Source: Allomyces macrogynus ATCC 38327
Lineage: Eukaryota; Blastocladiomycota; Blastocladiomycetes; Blastocladiales; Blastocladiaceae
Length of the DNA stretch: 31,387 bases
NCBI GenBank assembly: GCA_000151295.1
Contig: GG745348.1
Coordinates: 897,260 to 928,646, forward strand
Reading direction: 5' to 3'
Shown here: positions 9,053-18,860 of the stretch, piece by piece
How positions within the stretch are numbered: the first letter of the stretch is position 1
Layout of the letters: every line of letters begins with the position of its first letter
Program-made: the position numbers and the translations under genes
The notes under the pieces: model-generated
Told to the model about the DNA's origin: nothing
Databases searched by the model: none
What the model saw: the letters and a program-made list of their open reading frames with translations, nothing else

Positions 9053-12000
9053 CTACTTGAACTGCTCGGCCAACGCCTCGTAATACGCGACCATCTCGCG
9101 CGTCAACGTCGGCACCCACCGCGCCTTCGCCTCGCGTAAGTGCGCTGCCGACACGGCCGGGTCGCCACGCCGCAAGCACGCGAGCGCAGCTTCGCGGCAC
9201 ATGTTTTCAATATCGGCGCCCGTCGCACCCGGAATCTACACCCATCGCCAGTCAGTCATGCGCTCGCAAACAGACCCACATCCAACACCGCAACGTACCT
9301 CCTCGGCCAACGCCATCAACTCCGCATCCGTCACCACCGCCGGCATCCGGCGCAAATACACGTCAAAAATCGCAATCCGCTCCCTCGCATCCGGCGCACG
9401 GACGTATACTGCGCGGTCCAATCGGCCGGCCCGCACGAGCGCCGGGTCGAGCCGATCTGGGTGATTCGTGGCCGCCACCACGACCACGTTCTTCCCCAAC
9501 GCTTCCCCCTCGCCACCGCCCTCAATCCCGTCCATTTCGTTCAACAGCGTCGTCAGAACACGCTCGCGCGTCGGGTCCGACTCGCCGCCGCCACTGCTGC
9601 CGCCGGTGAGTCCGCGCGACCCGACGAGCGTGTCGATCTCGTCGAGGAACAGGAGCGAGGGGGCCGCGAGTCGCGCGCGGTGGAAGGCGCCGCGAATCGT
9701 CGCCTCGGCTTCGCCGACGTGGCTGCCGAAAATGTCGGCTGGGCTCAGCGTGAAGAAACTGGCCTTGAGGTGCGACGCGAGGACGCGGACAAAGGTGGTC
9801 TTGGAGCAGCCGGGCGGGCCGTACAGGAGGAGGCCTCGCGGCGCGGTCAGGCCGAGCCGTGACAGTTGCGCACGGCGTTCGAGTGGCCAAAGGACAGTTT
9901 GCGTGATTTTCTGGAGACGAAAAGCGGAAGGATCAGTGTGGGCTCAACGGAACTATCATCGCGGAAAGGAAGAAGAATGAAAACGGACCTGCTTGACGTC
10001 GTCGAGCCCGCCAATATCGTCCCACGTCAACACGCGGTCCAGCGCGACCGCATGCCCACGGCGCAAACTCGGCGGCACGCGCTTCAGCGCCGCGAGCAAA
10101 TCCCGCACGCGCACCACCCCACCGTCCGTGCCCACAACCTCGCGACAAGCCTCGCGCACGAGCGCAGCCAGATCCGCGCCGACATACCCTGGCGTGCACT
10201 CGGCGAGCGTCGGCAACCACGCATCCACATCGTCCGCGACCGGCACTTTACCCAACAACGACTTAAGCACCTTTCCCCTGACCTCGGCCCCCGGCGGCGC
10301 GACCACCACCTCACGATCAAACCGCCCTGGCCGANNNNNNNNNNNNNNNNNNNNNNNNNNNNNNNNNNNNNNNNNNNNNNNNNNNNNNNNNNNNNNNNNN
10401 NNNNNNNNNNNNNNNNNNNNNNNNNNNNNNNNNNNNNNNNNNNNNNNNNNNNNNNNNNNNNNNNNNNNNNNNNNNNNNNNNNNNNNNNNNNNNNNNNNNN
10501 NNNNNNNNNNNNNNNNNNNNNNNNNNNNNNNNNNNNNNNNNNNNNNNNNNNNNNNNNNNNNNNNNNNNNNNNNNNNNNNNNNNNNNNNNNNNNNNNNNNN
10601 NNNNNNNNNNNNNNNNNNNNNNNNNNNNNNNNNNNNNNNNNNNNNNNNNNNNNNNNNNNNNNNNNNNNNNNNNNNNNNNNNNNNNNNNNNNNNNNNNNNN
10701 NNNNNNNNNNNNNNNNNNNNNNNNNNNNNNNNNNNNNNNNNNNNNNNNNNNNNNNNNNNNNNNNNNNNNNNNNNNNNNNNNNNNNNNNNNNNNNNNNNNN
10801 NNNNNNNNNNNNNNNNNNNNNNNNNNNNNNNNNNNNNNNNNNNNNNNNNNNNNNNNNNNNNNNNNNNNNNNNNNNNNNNNNNNNNNNNNNNNNNNNNNNN
10901 NNNNNNNNNNNNNNNNNNNNNNNNNNNNNNNNNNNNNNNNNNNNNNNNNNNNNNNNNNNNNNNNNNNNNNNNNNNNNNNNNNNNNNNNNNNNNNNNNNNN
11001 NNNNNNNNNNNNNNNNNNNNNNNNNNNNNNNNNNNNNNNNNNNNNNNNNNNNNNNNNNNNNNNNNNNNNNNNNNNNNNNNNNNNNNNNNNNNNNNNNNNN
11101 NNNNNNNNNNNNNNNNNNNNNNNNNNNNNNNNNNNNNNNNNNNNNNNNNNNNNNNNNNNNNNNNNNNNNNNNNNNNNNNNNNNNNNNNNNNNNNNNNNNN
11201 NNNNNNNNNNNNNNNNNNNNNNNNNNNNNNNNNNNNNNNNNNNNNNNCGATTTCGAGGTGCGCGCCACAAGCCATGCGACGCGCGAGACGACGAACGTTT
11301 TGCCACATCCGGGTGGGCCAGAGAGTAACAGACCGCGGGGGGCGTCAATGCCGATGTGCGAGTAGAGCTGCGGGTGGAGGAGTGGGCCGGCGATCATGTC
11401 GTAGAGCTGCGTGAAGACGGATTCGAGGGCTGCGGGTGGGGTGATGGAGAGTGGGGGAGGGGCGGGGGCGGCTGTGGATGATGCGGTCGAGGCGGCAGAC
11501 GTGACGCTCGAGGATACAAGCTGGATTTCGGTCCAAGGCACGATCTGGCCGTACGTGACGGATTCTGCGAATGCGATGATCTACAGAAACGTATCAGTGA
11601 CCGCGCTCGGCCATCGGTATTCCACTTTCGCAGCAGCGACACGAACCTGCACAGTGAAGCCGCTCGTTTTGACAAAGTAGCCCGGGGCCACGACGAGATC
11701 CTGCAATTCTTGCGCGACGAGCTGCACAATTCGAACCGACACTGCATTCAGTTTCCCGCTGCTTTCGAGAATATAAGCGCTTCGCACGCACCATGTTTCG
11801 CGTCTCCTGATCCAGGTCCCAAAACACCGTCTTGTCATCGCGGAGCGCAGAGACCGCGACACGGACCGTCGTCACTGGTTGCGGTTCAATGACCTGGAAC
11901 ATAGCTTGGGCACGACATCAACGATCAGAATCAACGCTCTACATGCTTGCATGATGAACACGCAAAACGCACCAGATGGCGAGCGGTTACCTGGCAACAG

Positions 12001-12362
12001 CGGTATGTCCGGCGACCACCGGCTCATGACCGCGGGACGAGCGAGCGTCGCGTAGGCGGTCCCGGGCAGCAATGAGCCCGCGGCCGATGCGCGGCTCAGA
12101 AACGTGACGGATTCCTGGACATGGACGCGGTCAGATGACGTGGATGACGGACGAGTACCTTTCATCACGATATCGAGCGAACCTGGGCGCATTTGATCTG
12201 GAGCCACGCAGGGTCATTCCCGGACCGCGCTCGATATCCGAGTAGTCGGGCATATCCTTGCGGCGGAAGATGGCATCGGTTGTGGCCCAGTCCATTTGTC
12301 GGTTGAACAGAGAGCGGCAGTTGGATCGTCGTGACTTGGCTGGCATCTGTCGGTCTGGGCAT
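9053..12362 (-). CDS. AFG2: AFG2/SPATA5-family AAA ATPase, six or more exons, interrupted by a gap
   Basis: Type II AAA ATPase with a Cdc48-like N-domain and two ATPase domains. Family members (yeast Afg2/Drg1, animal SPATA5 and SPATA5L1) act in cytoplasmic 60S ribosome maturation by releasing shuttling factors. Exons visible: 12362-12183 (N-domain), 12114-11991, 11904-11647, 11580-11248 (D1 Walker [10 protein letters not shown]), gap, 10334-9989 (D1 arginine-finger region [11 protein letters not shown], then [12 protein letters not shown]), 9910-9299 (D2), 9235-9053. D2 has the family-diagnostic Walker [10 protein letters not shown], Walker [19 protein letters not shown] and [11 protein letters not shown]. 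Introns are 63-86 nt. Exon 3 needs a frame change near 11784-11791, where the tandem GTGC (minus strand) may carry surplus bases. The D2 details (FVG- and ERVL-type blocks) lean towards the SPATA5L1/AFG2B branch, but the paralogue is not settled. The D1 core is in the Ns. Confidence 0.88.
10335..11247. other. Assembly gap (run of N)
   Basis: A run of 913 Ns inside the first ATPase domain of the AAA gene. Flanking exons end about 20 residues after Walker A and resume at the arginine-finger block. In the family these are about 120 residues apart, so some 360 bases of coding sequence are missing. The rest is probably intron, or the gap length is an estimate. Open frames that run through the Ns have no meaning. 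Confidence 0.99.
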
Positions 12363-12553
12363 CGTGCTGAGCGTCGGATGGGAGGGTGGACAAGTCTTGT
12401 TGCAATAAATTGCGTGCGCTTGCGGTCGTGCTTGATCCAAAAGTCTGGGTGTCGCAAGGCAGCAAAAAGGGCAAAGGTGGACTGATGCGATCGGATGCTT
12501 GCGGCCGACTTGGTTCTCCCTCCTACTCCAACGCTGCAACCTCACTCGTGACC
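12363..12553. promoter_or_regulatory. Shared divergent promoter, AAA ATPase gene and BCD1
   Basis: Only 191 bases separate the two divergently oriented start codons (minus strand 12362, plus strand 12554), so both promoters and both 5' UTRs must overlap or abut here. Both neighbours belong to families that act in ribosome biogenesis, which makes co-regulation plausible. I could not identify a TATA box or a known ribosome-biogenesis element by eye. Confidence 0.6.
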
Positions 12554-13867
12554 ATGTCAACAGTACTGACCACGCCCGCACCACCCTCCGCAATCGAATC
12601 ATCAGCGCAAGCGCCAGCACCCGCACCAGCAACTGGGAAAGCGCAATGCGGCGTGTGCGCGGTCAATGTTGCCAAGTACAAGTGCCCACGATGCTCGGCG
12701 CGCACCTGCAGCCTCGCCTGCGTCAAGCAGCACAAGGCCGCCGAAAACTGTGACGGGCAGCGGTCCAAGACACATTTCGTGAGCATGGAGCAGTATGACG
12801 AGAACACGCTCTACAGTGGTGGGTGCATCCATCCATTTCGCGGCACTCGGTCTTGTGCGGCACGCTCATCGTGATTCTACTCGGTGAACAGATTACACGT
12901 TTCTCGAGGATGTGGCACGCACCGCCGACGTGTCGGCACGCGCACGCGTCAAAGACCCGGTCATCCATAAAGTCGCGGGCCCGCGTGCCGCACGCGCCGG
13001 GAAATTGACGCCCAAGCAGCGGTACCTTGTCACGCAGGCGGGCAAGCGCGGCGTGCGGTTGCGGTTCTTGCCGCGCGGTATGTCGCGCGCGACTATGAAC
13101 CAGAGTTACTACGATGCCAAGTACGTTTGTGTTGCTCGCGTCGTTGGCACTGGTGCAGTCGCGCTGACCTTGTTTTTCACAGGCAAGACAAGCTGTTCTG
13201 GACCATCGAGTTCGCCTTCGTCGACCTGCCCGCTGAAAACGCCGACACGGCCTCGTCCAAACCGCTCACCGTGACCCTGCCGCGCGTCCACGCCGCCACC
13301 ACGCTCGCGTCGGCCATGGCGCCGCTCTTCGACCCTGCCGCGCCGCAGTCGCTCAAAGACCCGCGCACGCATGCGCGGCTCAAGGCCTGGTACGGCGACT
13401 CGGCAACGCACATGTACCTCAAGCGGCCCTTCCCGCACGCGAACGCTCGGAACGTGCCGGCCGTCGTCGCGCTCGTCACGGACCAGCCGCTCATGGACGC
13501 GATCCAGTTGCAGGTGCTTGTCGAGTTCCCAACGGTGTGGGTCACACGCGACCCGATCCAGCCCGAGGTCGCATACGTGGTCCCGTCCGCGGGGACTGAC
13601 CGCGCGCCCAAGGAAGTAGCCGAAGATGGTGAGGTGGATGACGAGGAGGAGGAGGGCGAGATTGCCGAGGTGGTCATGGAGGACCCGGTGCCCGCAGGCG
13701 TGCCGGATGGCGAGTTCGACGACGATGCGGCGGGTGGGAACGACGAGCCGGGAATGTTACCGTCGGTCCCGTCGCTCGCCGCGTTTGTACAGTCGCTTGC
13801 ACCAGACCAGCTGGACAAGCTCGAGTCGGCGCTGCTCACGGATATGGGCGGCGCAACGTCGGGTTGA
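12554..13867 (+). CDS. BCD1: Box C/D snoRNP assembly protein Bcd1 (HIT zinc finger), three exons
   Basis: Bcd1/ZNHIT6 is a nuclear assembly factor needed for box C/D snoRNA accumulation. Exons are 12554-12818, 12892-13120 and 13183-13867. The introns are 73 nt (GTGGGT to GAACAG) and 62 nt (GTACGT to TTCACAG), and the product is 392 residues. The N-terminal HIT zinc finger is complete: Cys32, Cys35, Cys44, Cys47, Cys52, Cys56, His60 and Cys66 give the usual eight ligands. The family block after the finger is present (KTHFVSMEQYDENTL, then DYTFLEDVAR across the first splice), as are LRFLPRGMSR and the KLFWTIEFAF block. The C-terminal 100 residues are acidic (DEEEEEGEIAEVV) and probably disordered. 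The start at 12554 is followed by a short Ala/Pro leader just before the finger. All splice phases agree and no frame repair is needed, unlike in several neighbours. Confidence 0.92.
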
Positions 13868-14172
13868 GGGTGATTGCCGGACAAGCGTGGAAGGTGTTGA
13901 AAGTGGGCGTGTTGGGCTTGGGATGTGTTTTTGAACAAATGGACGTGATTTGACCAACTGCTGCTCAACGCGTGTCCCCTCGATGCATCAAACATTCAGA
14001 AAGAGACGCGGGCACCGCGCAGCTTGATATTTGCAACGGCTTCTGCTCAACAGCTCCGCTGGTACTTATGAATCCAATCGAGTGTGCGAGGGGGCTCAGA
14101 TACATCGGTGCGTTCGATTTCAGCAGCGAACGACTCAGCCGTGCCCCCTCACAATGAACGCAGCCGACGTAT
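13868..14172. other. Intergenic region at the edge of the decayed island
   Basis: Three hundred bases between the BCD1 stop and the end of the minus-strand leucine-rich-repeat relic. GC content falls noticeably after about 13930. No coding or RNA feature can be supported. Confidence 0.5.
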
Positions 14173-15736
14173 TCATCTGGGGTGGGACTGACACGACAAG
14201 CCATAAATTCCATTCTTTCGTGACCTGACCTGACACAAATGATATTGCAGATAGAAAGAAAACCTGGTTAACATCGAGGGATGCAGGTGCCCAACGCACC
14301 GTTCCAGTTCCTTCAGCACGTTCTCTGAAACCGAAATCCCAGTCGTCCAGCAACTAATTCGATTCTCAACACGTTGCGCCTGCTTTTCGGCGAGGTGCTG
14401 AGCCCAGGCCACCAGACCATTACCGAGCCGGCCGTCCACGCGGCAGTCATACAAAACCAAGACGCGGAGAGACAGTGGCAAGCGAGCCGCCCAATCAAAC
14501 GGGTCCGGGCCGTCGGCCAAGATGCGACCGTTGCCAGTCAATCGGAGCTCAACGAGCGTGGACGAAAGCGCGCGCGGCAACTCGGTGAGCTGATTGAATG
14601 ATAGATCGAGCTGGGACAGATGCAGCGGCCACCCGTTCGGAAACATGGCCGTCAGATACGACGAGGTCAACCTGTTCCTGCTCAACGACAGCCGAGTCCC
14701 ACGCTTCGGACCACGACGCAACGCGACCTTGGACCTTGCCAAGCTCAACACAGGCTTCAACATTCAGCTCGCGGATCGTGGGCGGGAGGCGGATCGCCTC
14801 AAGCCCACGATGGAAATCCTGTTGAACCAATCACTTCGAGCTTGCGCAAGGTCGGTGACAGCTGCGATATGATGACCTGCGACCACTGTGGCTGCCAAGT
14901 CAAAAATCCCACATTGCCTCACCACGAGTGCAGCATACAGGTCGGAACAGTACGAGACGGGCCAAGCAAAGTGGTGCAACTCGATCAGTCGTGGAAGGCG
15001 CGGAATACGTTCAGTCAGTGCGCGAGCACACTCGCGTCCATAGTCTGACCGTTTATCTCAGCATTCTGCGCTAACCTCAACCTGCAACTGCTCAAGCGTT
15101 GGAGGGAGATGCATCATGACGTGAGCGAGCGCGCAATCATTACTGGCATGTTCTAATCGAGAGCAAAAGCGAGCGCAAGAGCGGCGGCATATGGGTCGCG
15201 AGAAAGGCAACTTTGACATGCAAGCGATCAGAGATATACACGGGGAGCGACTGGAGCATATTCGGCAACTCGTGGCACCGTGCGTCTGGGTTGACGCTAT
15301 CGTCATTCTGCAACACCAGCGTCTGCAAGCAAGGTGGGAGAGAGACACGGGCGACATCATCACTTTTGACCTTGTTCCTCCGGAATTGCTCGCTCGGAAC
15401 CATGAGCAAAGACCATTTCGAAAACGCTCCAGAAACGATTCGGTAAGTGCCACTGGCGGAGCGCGCAAACGACGCCAGTATGCGCTCCGTGGACCGGAGT
15501 GGGAGCACCAGATACCACTGCAGAATAGGTTGGGGAGCAGATGGTGACAAATGGGCGGCTGGGACAAATGTAACGAAACACCCGACCGAAAATACTTCCA
15601 TTGAAAGATTAGATTCCACGAATCCGTCATCGTGGATGTCAACAACTCGCCATTCCCCGGCGCCAGCTGGATTACGCATTGCCATCTGGATTGCAGGTGC
15701 GTACAGGGCAGGTGAGGCCATTGTCGGGTTTAGCAA
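14173..15736 (-). pseudogene. Leucine-rich-repeat protein, frames disrupted (relic or badly resolved gene)
   Basis: On the minus strand at least eight leucine-rich-repeat motifs lie in order but are spread over all three frames: LPPCLQTLVLQND (about 15340), MPPLLRSLLLSI (about 15170), LPPTLEQLQVEV (about 15090), LPRLIELHHF (about 14980), LSPTLRKLEVIG (about 14860), LPPTIRELNVEA (about 14790), HLSQLDLSFNQLTELP (about 14610), LVELRLTGN (about 14550) and LPLSLRVLVLYDC (about 14460). Such motifs make curved protein-binding scaffolds; no partner or catalytic domain is visible. The longest open pieces are 14173-14763 and 15140-15736. Between them the frame changes several times within 500 bases. 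I could not find GT-AG introns of normal size that restore one frame, so decay or sequence error is more likely. The upstream part (15400-15736) shows no recognisable domain. Base composition is less GC-rich than in the housekeeping neighbours. Confidence 0.55.
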
Positions 15737-15737
15737 C

Positions 15738-16901
15738 GACCCGCTTGTCTACGACCGCACGCTCGTGGCGCCTGAGGACGGTACGGCCGTTTCGCTCGAC
15801 AACTGGACACTGCGCCTGGGCGGTGGGAATGCAGTTGCCGCGCCGATCAACCTCCAGGATGGGTCGCACCCTATCCCCGACACGTTTGTCGAGTTGCGGT
15901 TCCAGTGGTTGCTGGCCGATTTCGCCGTCTACGCCGACGGCAAGGTCGAGATCCAGTCCCACGTCAACAATTTGCACCCGGAACGGCACCGCGCGCTCTA
16001 CCCGACGCTCGCGCACGTTTTCGAGTCGGCTCTGCTGCTCCTCGAGTACATCTTGGCACGCTTGCACCGGCCAGTCCCGCTGCGCATTCGGCCGTCGCCC
16101 CGCACGTGGTACGACTGTGATCCCGAGCTCGACGAGGACGCGTCCGACTATGACGAGAACATGGACGAGTGGTATGAGACGTACATGCCCGAAATCCCGG
16201 ACCCGCCCACCAAGTACGACGCCAAGGGCAACGCGCTGTCGCCGCTCAGCTTGCGCGGCCGCACGCTCAAGGTCATCACCAAGCTCGCCAACATTCACCT
16301 GACGCCGTCAAACCCGACCTATCTGGGCGGGCCGTGGCACATTGAAGGCATGGTCAACGAGGCTATCGTGGCCACGGCGCTCTACTACTACGACGTGCAC
16401 AACACCTCCGAGTCGAAACTGCGGTTTCGCAGCGGGATCCAGGGGCCCGACTACGAGCAGTCCGACTTTCGCGGCATGAACATCGCCTCCGGTCTCGAAT
16501 CGAGCTCGCCGTTGGTGCAAGACCGCGGCGCCGCGACGGCGCGCGAAGGGCGGCTGGTTGCGTTCCCCAACACGTACCAGCACCATGTCGCGCCGTTTGA
16601 ACTCATCGGCAAGACCAAGCCGGGCCACCGCAAGATCGTCGCCTTTCTTTTAGTCGACCCAAGCTCGGTGCTTGGGGACCGTGTCGTGTCGACGAGTCGG
16701 GTCGCGCCACAGCAGGCCAAATGGGTCGCCGACGTTTGGGCGGCCCAGCGGCGCGCGCTCCCACCCAAGGTGCCGAGCGAGGTCGTCGATCAGATCGTGA
16801 ATGAGGTTGACGCGGTCATGATGCTCGACGAGGCCAAAGCGCACGGTATCTGTGAGCGTAAACAACAAGCTCACGTTCCAACATTCGTTCAACTTGTGTG
16901 A
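15738..16901 (+). CDS. DUF4246 protein, tandem copy 1 (lacks the N-terminal part)
   Basis: Fungal DUF4246 family; function unknown, with a fold possibly related to 2-oxoglutarate oxygenases (inference). Similarity begins near 15738 (DPLVYDRTLVAPEDGT) and runs without a break: FQWLLADF, YADGKVEIQSHVNNLHPERH, RTLKVITKLANIHLTP, MVNEAIVATALYYYDVHN, VQDRGAATAREGRLVAFPNT, KPGHRKIVAFLLVDPSS and VAPQQAKWVADVWA. The frame is open upstream to an ATG at 15447, but that extension is antisense to the LRR relic and does not resemble the family N-terminus. The family N-terminal domain, seen in copy 2, is absent from the preceding sequence. Hence either the copy is 5'-truncated or a distant exon was missed. 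The last 20 residues diverge from copy 2, so a 3' intron (possible donors after 16845) cannot be excluded. This is the best-preserved C-terminal copy, with strongly GC-rich third positions. Confidence 0.75.
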   Translation, partial: DPLVYDRTLVAPEDGTAVSLDNWTLRLGGGNAVAAPINLQDGSHPIPDTFVELRFQWLLADFAVYADGKVEIQSHVNNLHPERHRALYPTLAHVFESALLLLEYILARLHRPVPLRIRPSPRTWYDCDPELDEDASDYDENMDEWYETYMPEIPDPPTKYDAKGNALSPLSLRGRTLKVITKLANIHLTPSNPTYLGGPWHIEGMVNEAIVATALYYYDVHNTSESKLRFRSGIQGPDYEQSDFRGMNIASGLESSSPLVQDRGAATAREGRLVAFPNTYQHHVAPFELIGKTKPGHRKIVAFLLVDPSSVLGDRVVSTSRVAPQQAKWVADVWAAQRRALPPKVPSEVVDQIVNEVDAVMMLDEAKAHGICERKQQAHVPTFVQLV

Positions 16902-17155
16902 GCACGAGTTCATGATTTGTGCGACTCCGATGCTTCTCGTATACTTTGCCAACTTTTCATTCATTGCTTTGGTGGACTGGGACTTGGCTCGGCCATCCGC
17001 GATGTGAGGCGATGTAGACGGTAAACCCAAACGTCAGTGTAAGCGTGTTGCCTGAACGTTCGATCTCGCAGTCTCGGACCGCATCACGAATCGCGCATAC
17101 TGCATCATTCTTGTATTCACATCAGCCCTCAGCACTCCCAGCAATTCACCTTGCA

Positions 17156-18836
17156 ATGACGGACCAGCACGATGCAGCAACTGTGCATGACTTGCTGCCT
17201 CTGCCGCTCCCCTTTGATGACCGCTTTGCCCTCGACAGCATTACTGGGACTTCAATTTACGAGCCACGCACTTTGCGTGAAATCGACATTTGCAAGTTGC
17301 TCTCGACCGTGAAGAACAAGAAGCAGTGGGCGCACTCATGGCGGGTGCCGGAAATGCGGCCTAAACTAGTGGCCGAAATTGAAGCTGTTGCTCGGGCCCA
17401 GTGTCTTCCAGATTGTGACTGGCAGTACGCAATTGAAGAGCTCGATTACCAGGCTTTGCACGAACCGGCGGCTGCAGCGGTTGACAATGTGTTTGCTACA
17501 GACGACGCAGTATCAGACTCGATGCGCGCTGCACTCATTGATTTGGCCACGAATTTGCTTGAATACGAACCTGGCCACCGATTAGGTCCGTGCTTGCAGG
17601 CTGACCAAGTGTGCAACTTCGTCGACCGTCTCTCTTTCACTCGTTTATCATCGCACGCTTCGTCTTGGCCGAGAGTATCGGCTCTGTGGACATTGGACAA
17701 TCTGGACAATCGGCACCTTGGGCGGCGGCGAGCCATTTGATGCATTGTCGTCTTGCTCACTTTGAACAGACCCCACGTTATTCCGACGATTTTTTGTCAC
17801 CACCGGTTCCAATGGTTTGCCTGCCGATTTTGCGATTGACCATGACGGCAAGGTGATATTCCGATCTTACATCAATAATCCTGCCACCCCGGAACGGCAT
17901 CGTCGACTCTACCCACTGCTCGCACGTATTTTCGAGTCTGCGCTACCGCTGTTTGAGCATGTGTTGGCGCGCTTGCACGATCCGGTCCCGCTGCGCATCA
18001 AGGTGTCGCCAGCGACGTGGTATGATCACCAAGAACGGCCCCCAACGCCCGAGCTTGCCGGCATTTGGCTCACGGAGCTGTACGAGACCTGGGAACCATA
18101 TGTCCCGCCTCCCAAGGTCGAGCACAAGGCGTGCGCTCCTTTCTCATTGCGCGGACGCACGCTCAAGGTCGTGACAAAGCTCGCCAATATTTATTTGACG
18201 CCTACCGAGCCGATTTACCCAGGCGACGTATCGTGGCGCATCGCGGGCATGGTCAATGAAGCGATTGTGGCGACAGCGCTGTATTTTTACGACCTCGACA
18301 ACATTTCCGACGCGAAAATCCAGTTCCGCAGCACAATTCAATGGCCCGCGTATGAAGACTACGATTACCGAGGAATCGAGTTTGTGTATGGTCTCAACGA
18401 AGGGTCGCCTTTGATACAGGACCGTGGGGCTGTGACGGTGCACCGAGGGCGACTTGCAGTTTTTCCGAACACGTACCAGCACCTGTTCTCGCCGTTCGAA
18501 CTGCTGGACAAGTCGCGGCCAGGTTCCCTCAAGTACATGGCATTTTTTTTGATCGATCCAAGCTCTCCATTGGGTGATCGTGTCGTGTCGACCAGTAGCG
18601 TCCCGCCACAGCAAGCCGATTGGGCTGCTGACGCGTGGACGGGCACACACCGCGCATTTCCAACAATGGTCCCGCGAGAAGTGGTGGGTTTGATTTTGGG
18701 GAACACGGCGGCGTTCATGTCGCAAGACGAGGCCAATTTAATCCAATGTGAGCTCCTTGACGAGCGGAGTGAGTTTGACGAGATTATTGACCACAAGTCG
18801 TATGGTGGTGTGCTGTTTGATATGTGGGCCCTGTAA
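17156..18836 (+). pseudogene. DUF4246 protein, tandem copy 2 (N-terminus present, frame broken in the middle)
   Basis: The only copy with the family N-terminal domain: from the ATG at 17156 it reads EPRTLREIDICKLLSTVKNK and WAHSWRVPEMRPKLVAEIEA. The frame then breaks. At 17626-17627 (CC where CCC would keep VDPSLF) it moves to a second frame (HSFIIARFVLAES). Near 17700-17770 alignment with copy 1 is poor and a TGA interrupts one frame. Near 17811-17826 an extra base moves it to a third frame that stays open to 18836 (LPADFAIDHDGKV, NPATPERHRRLYPLLARIFE, TLKVVTKLANIYLTPTEP, FPNTYQHLFSPFELLDKS, SVPPQQADW). The two long open halves (about 155 and 339 codons) suggest recent inactivation, or a functional gene with sequence errors. 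I found no intron that explains the middle. Third positions are less GC-rich than in copy 1. Confidence 0.65.
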
Positions 18837-18860
18837 AGCTATTTTTGAGCTGTTCTTCTT

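Noticed and set aside
9866..11541. Several open frames of 340-500 codons spanning the N run
   Set aside because: They are open only because Ns cannot encode stops. Only the flanking AAA ATPase exons are meaningful.
15447..15737. N-terminal extension of DUF4246 copy 1 from an ATG at 15447
   Set aside because: It is antisense to the leucine-rich-repeat relic and does not resemble the family N-terminus seen in copy 2.
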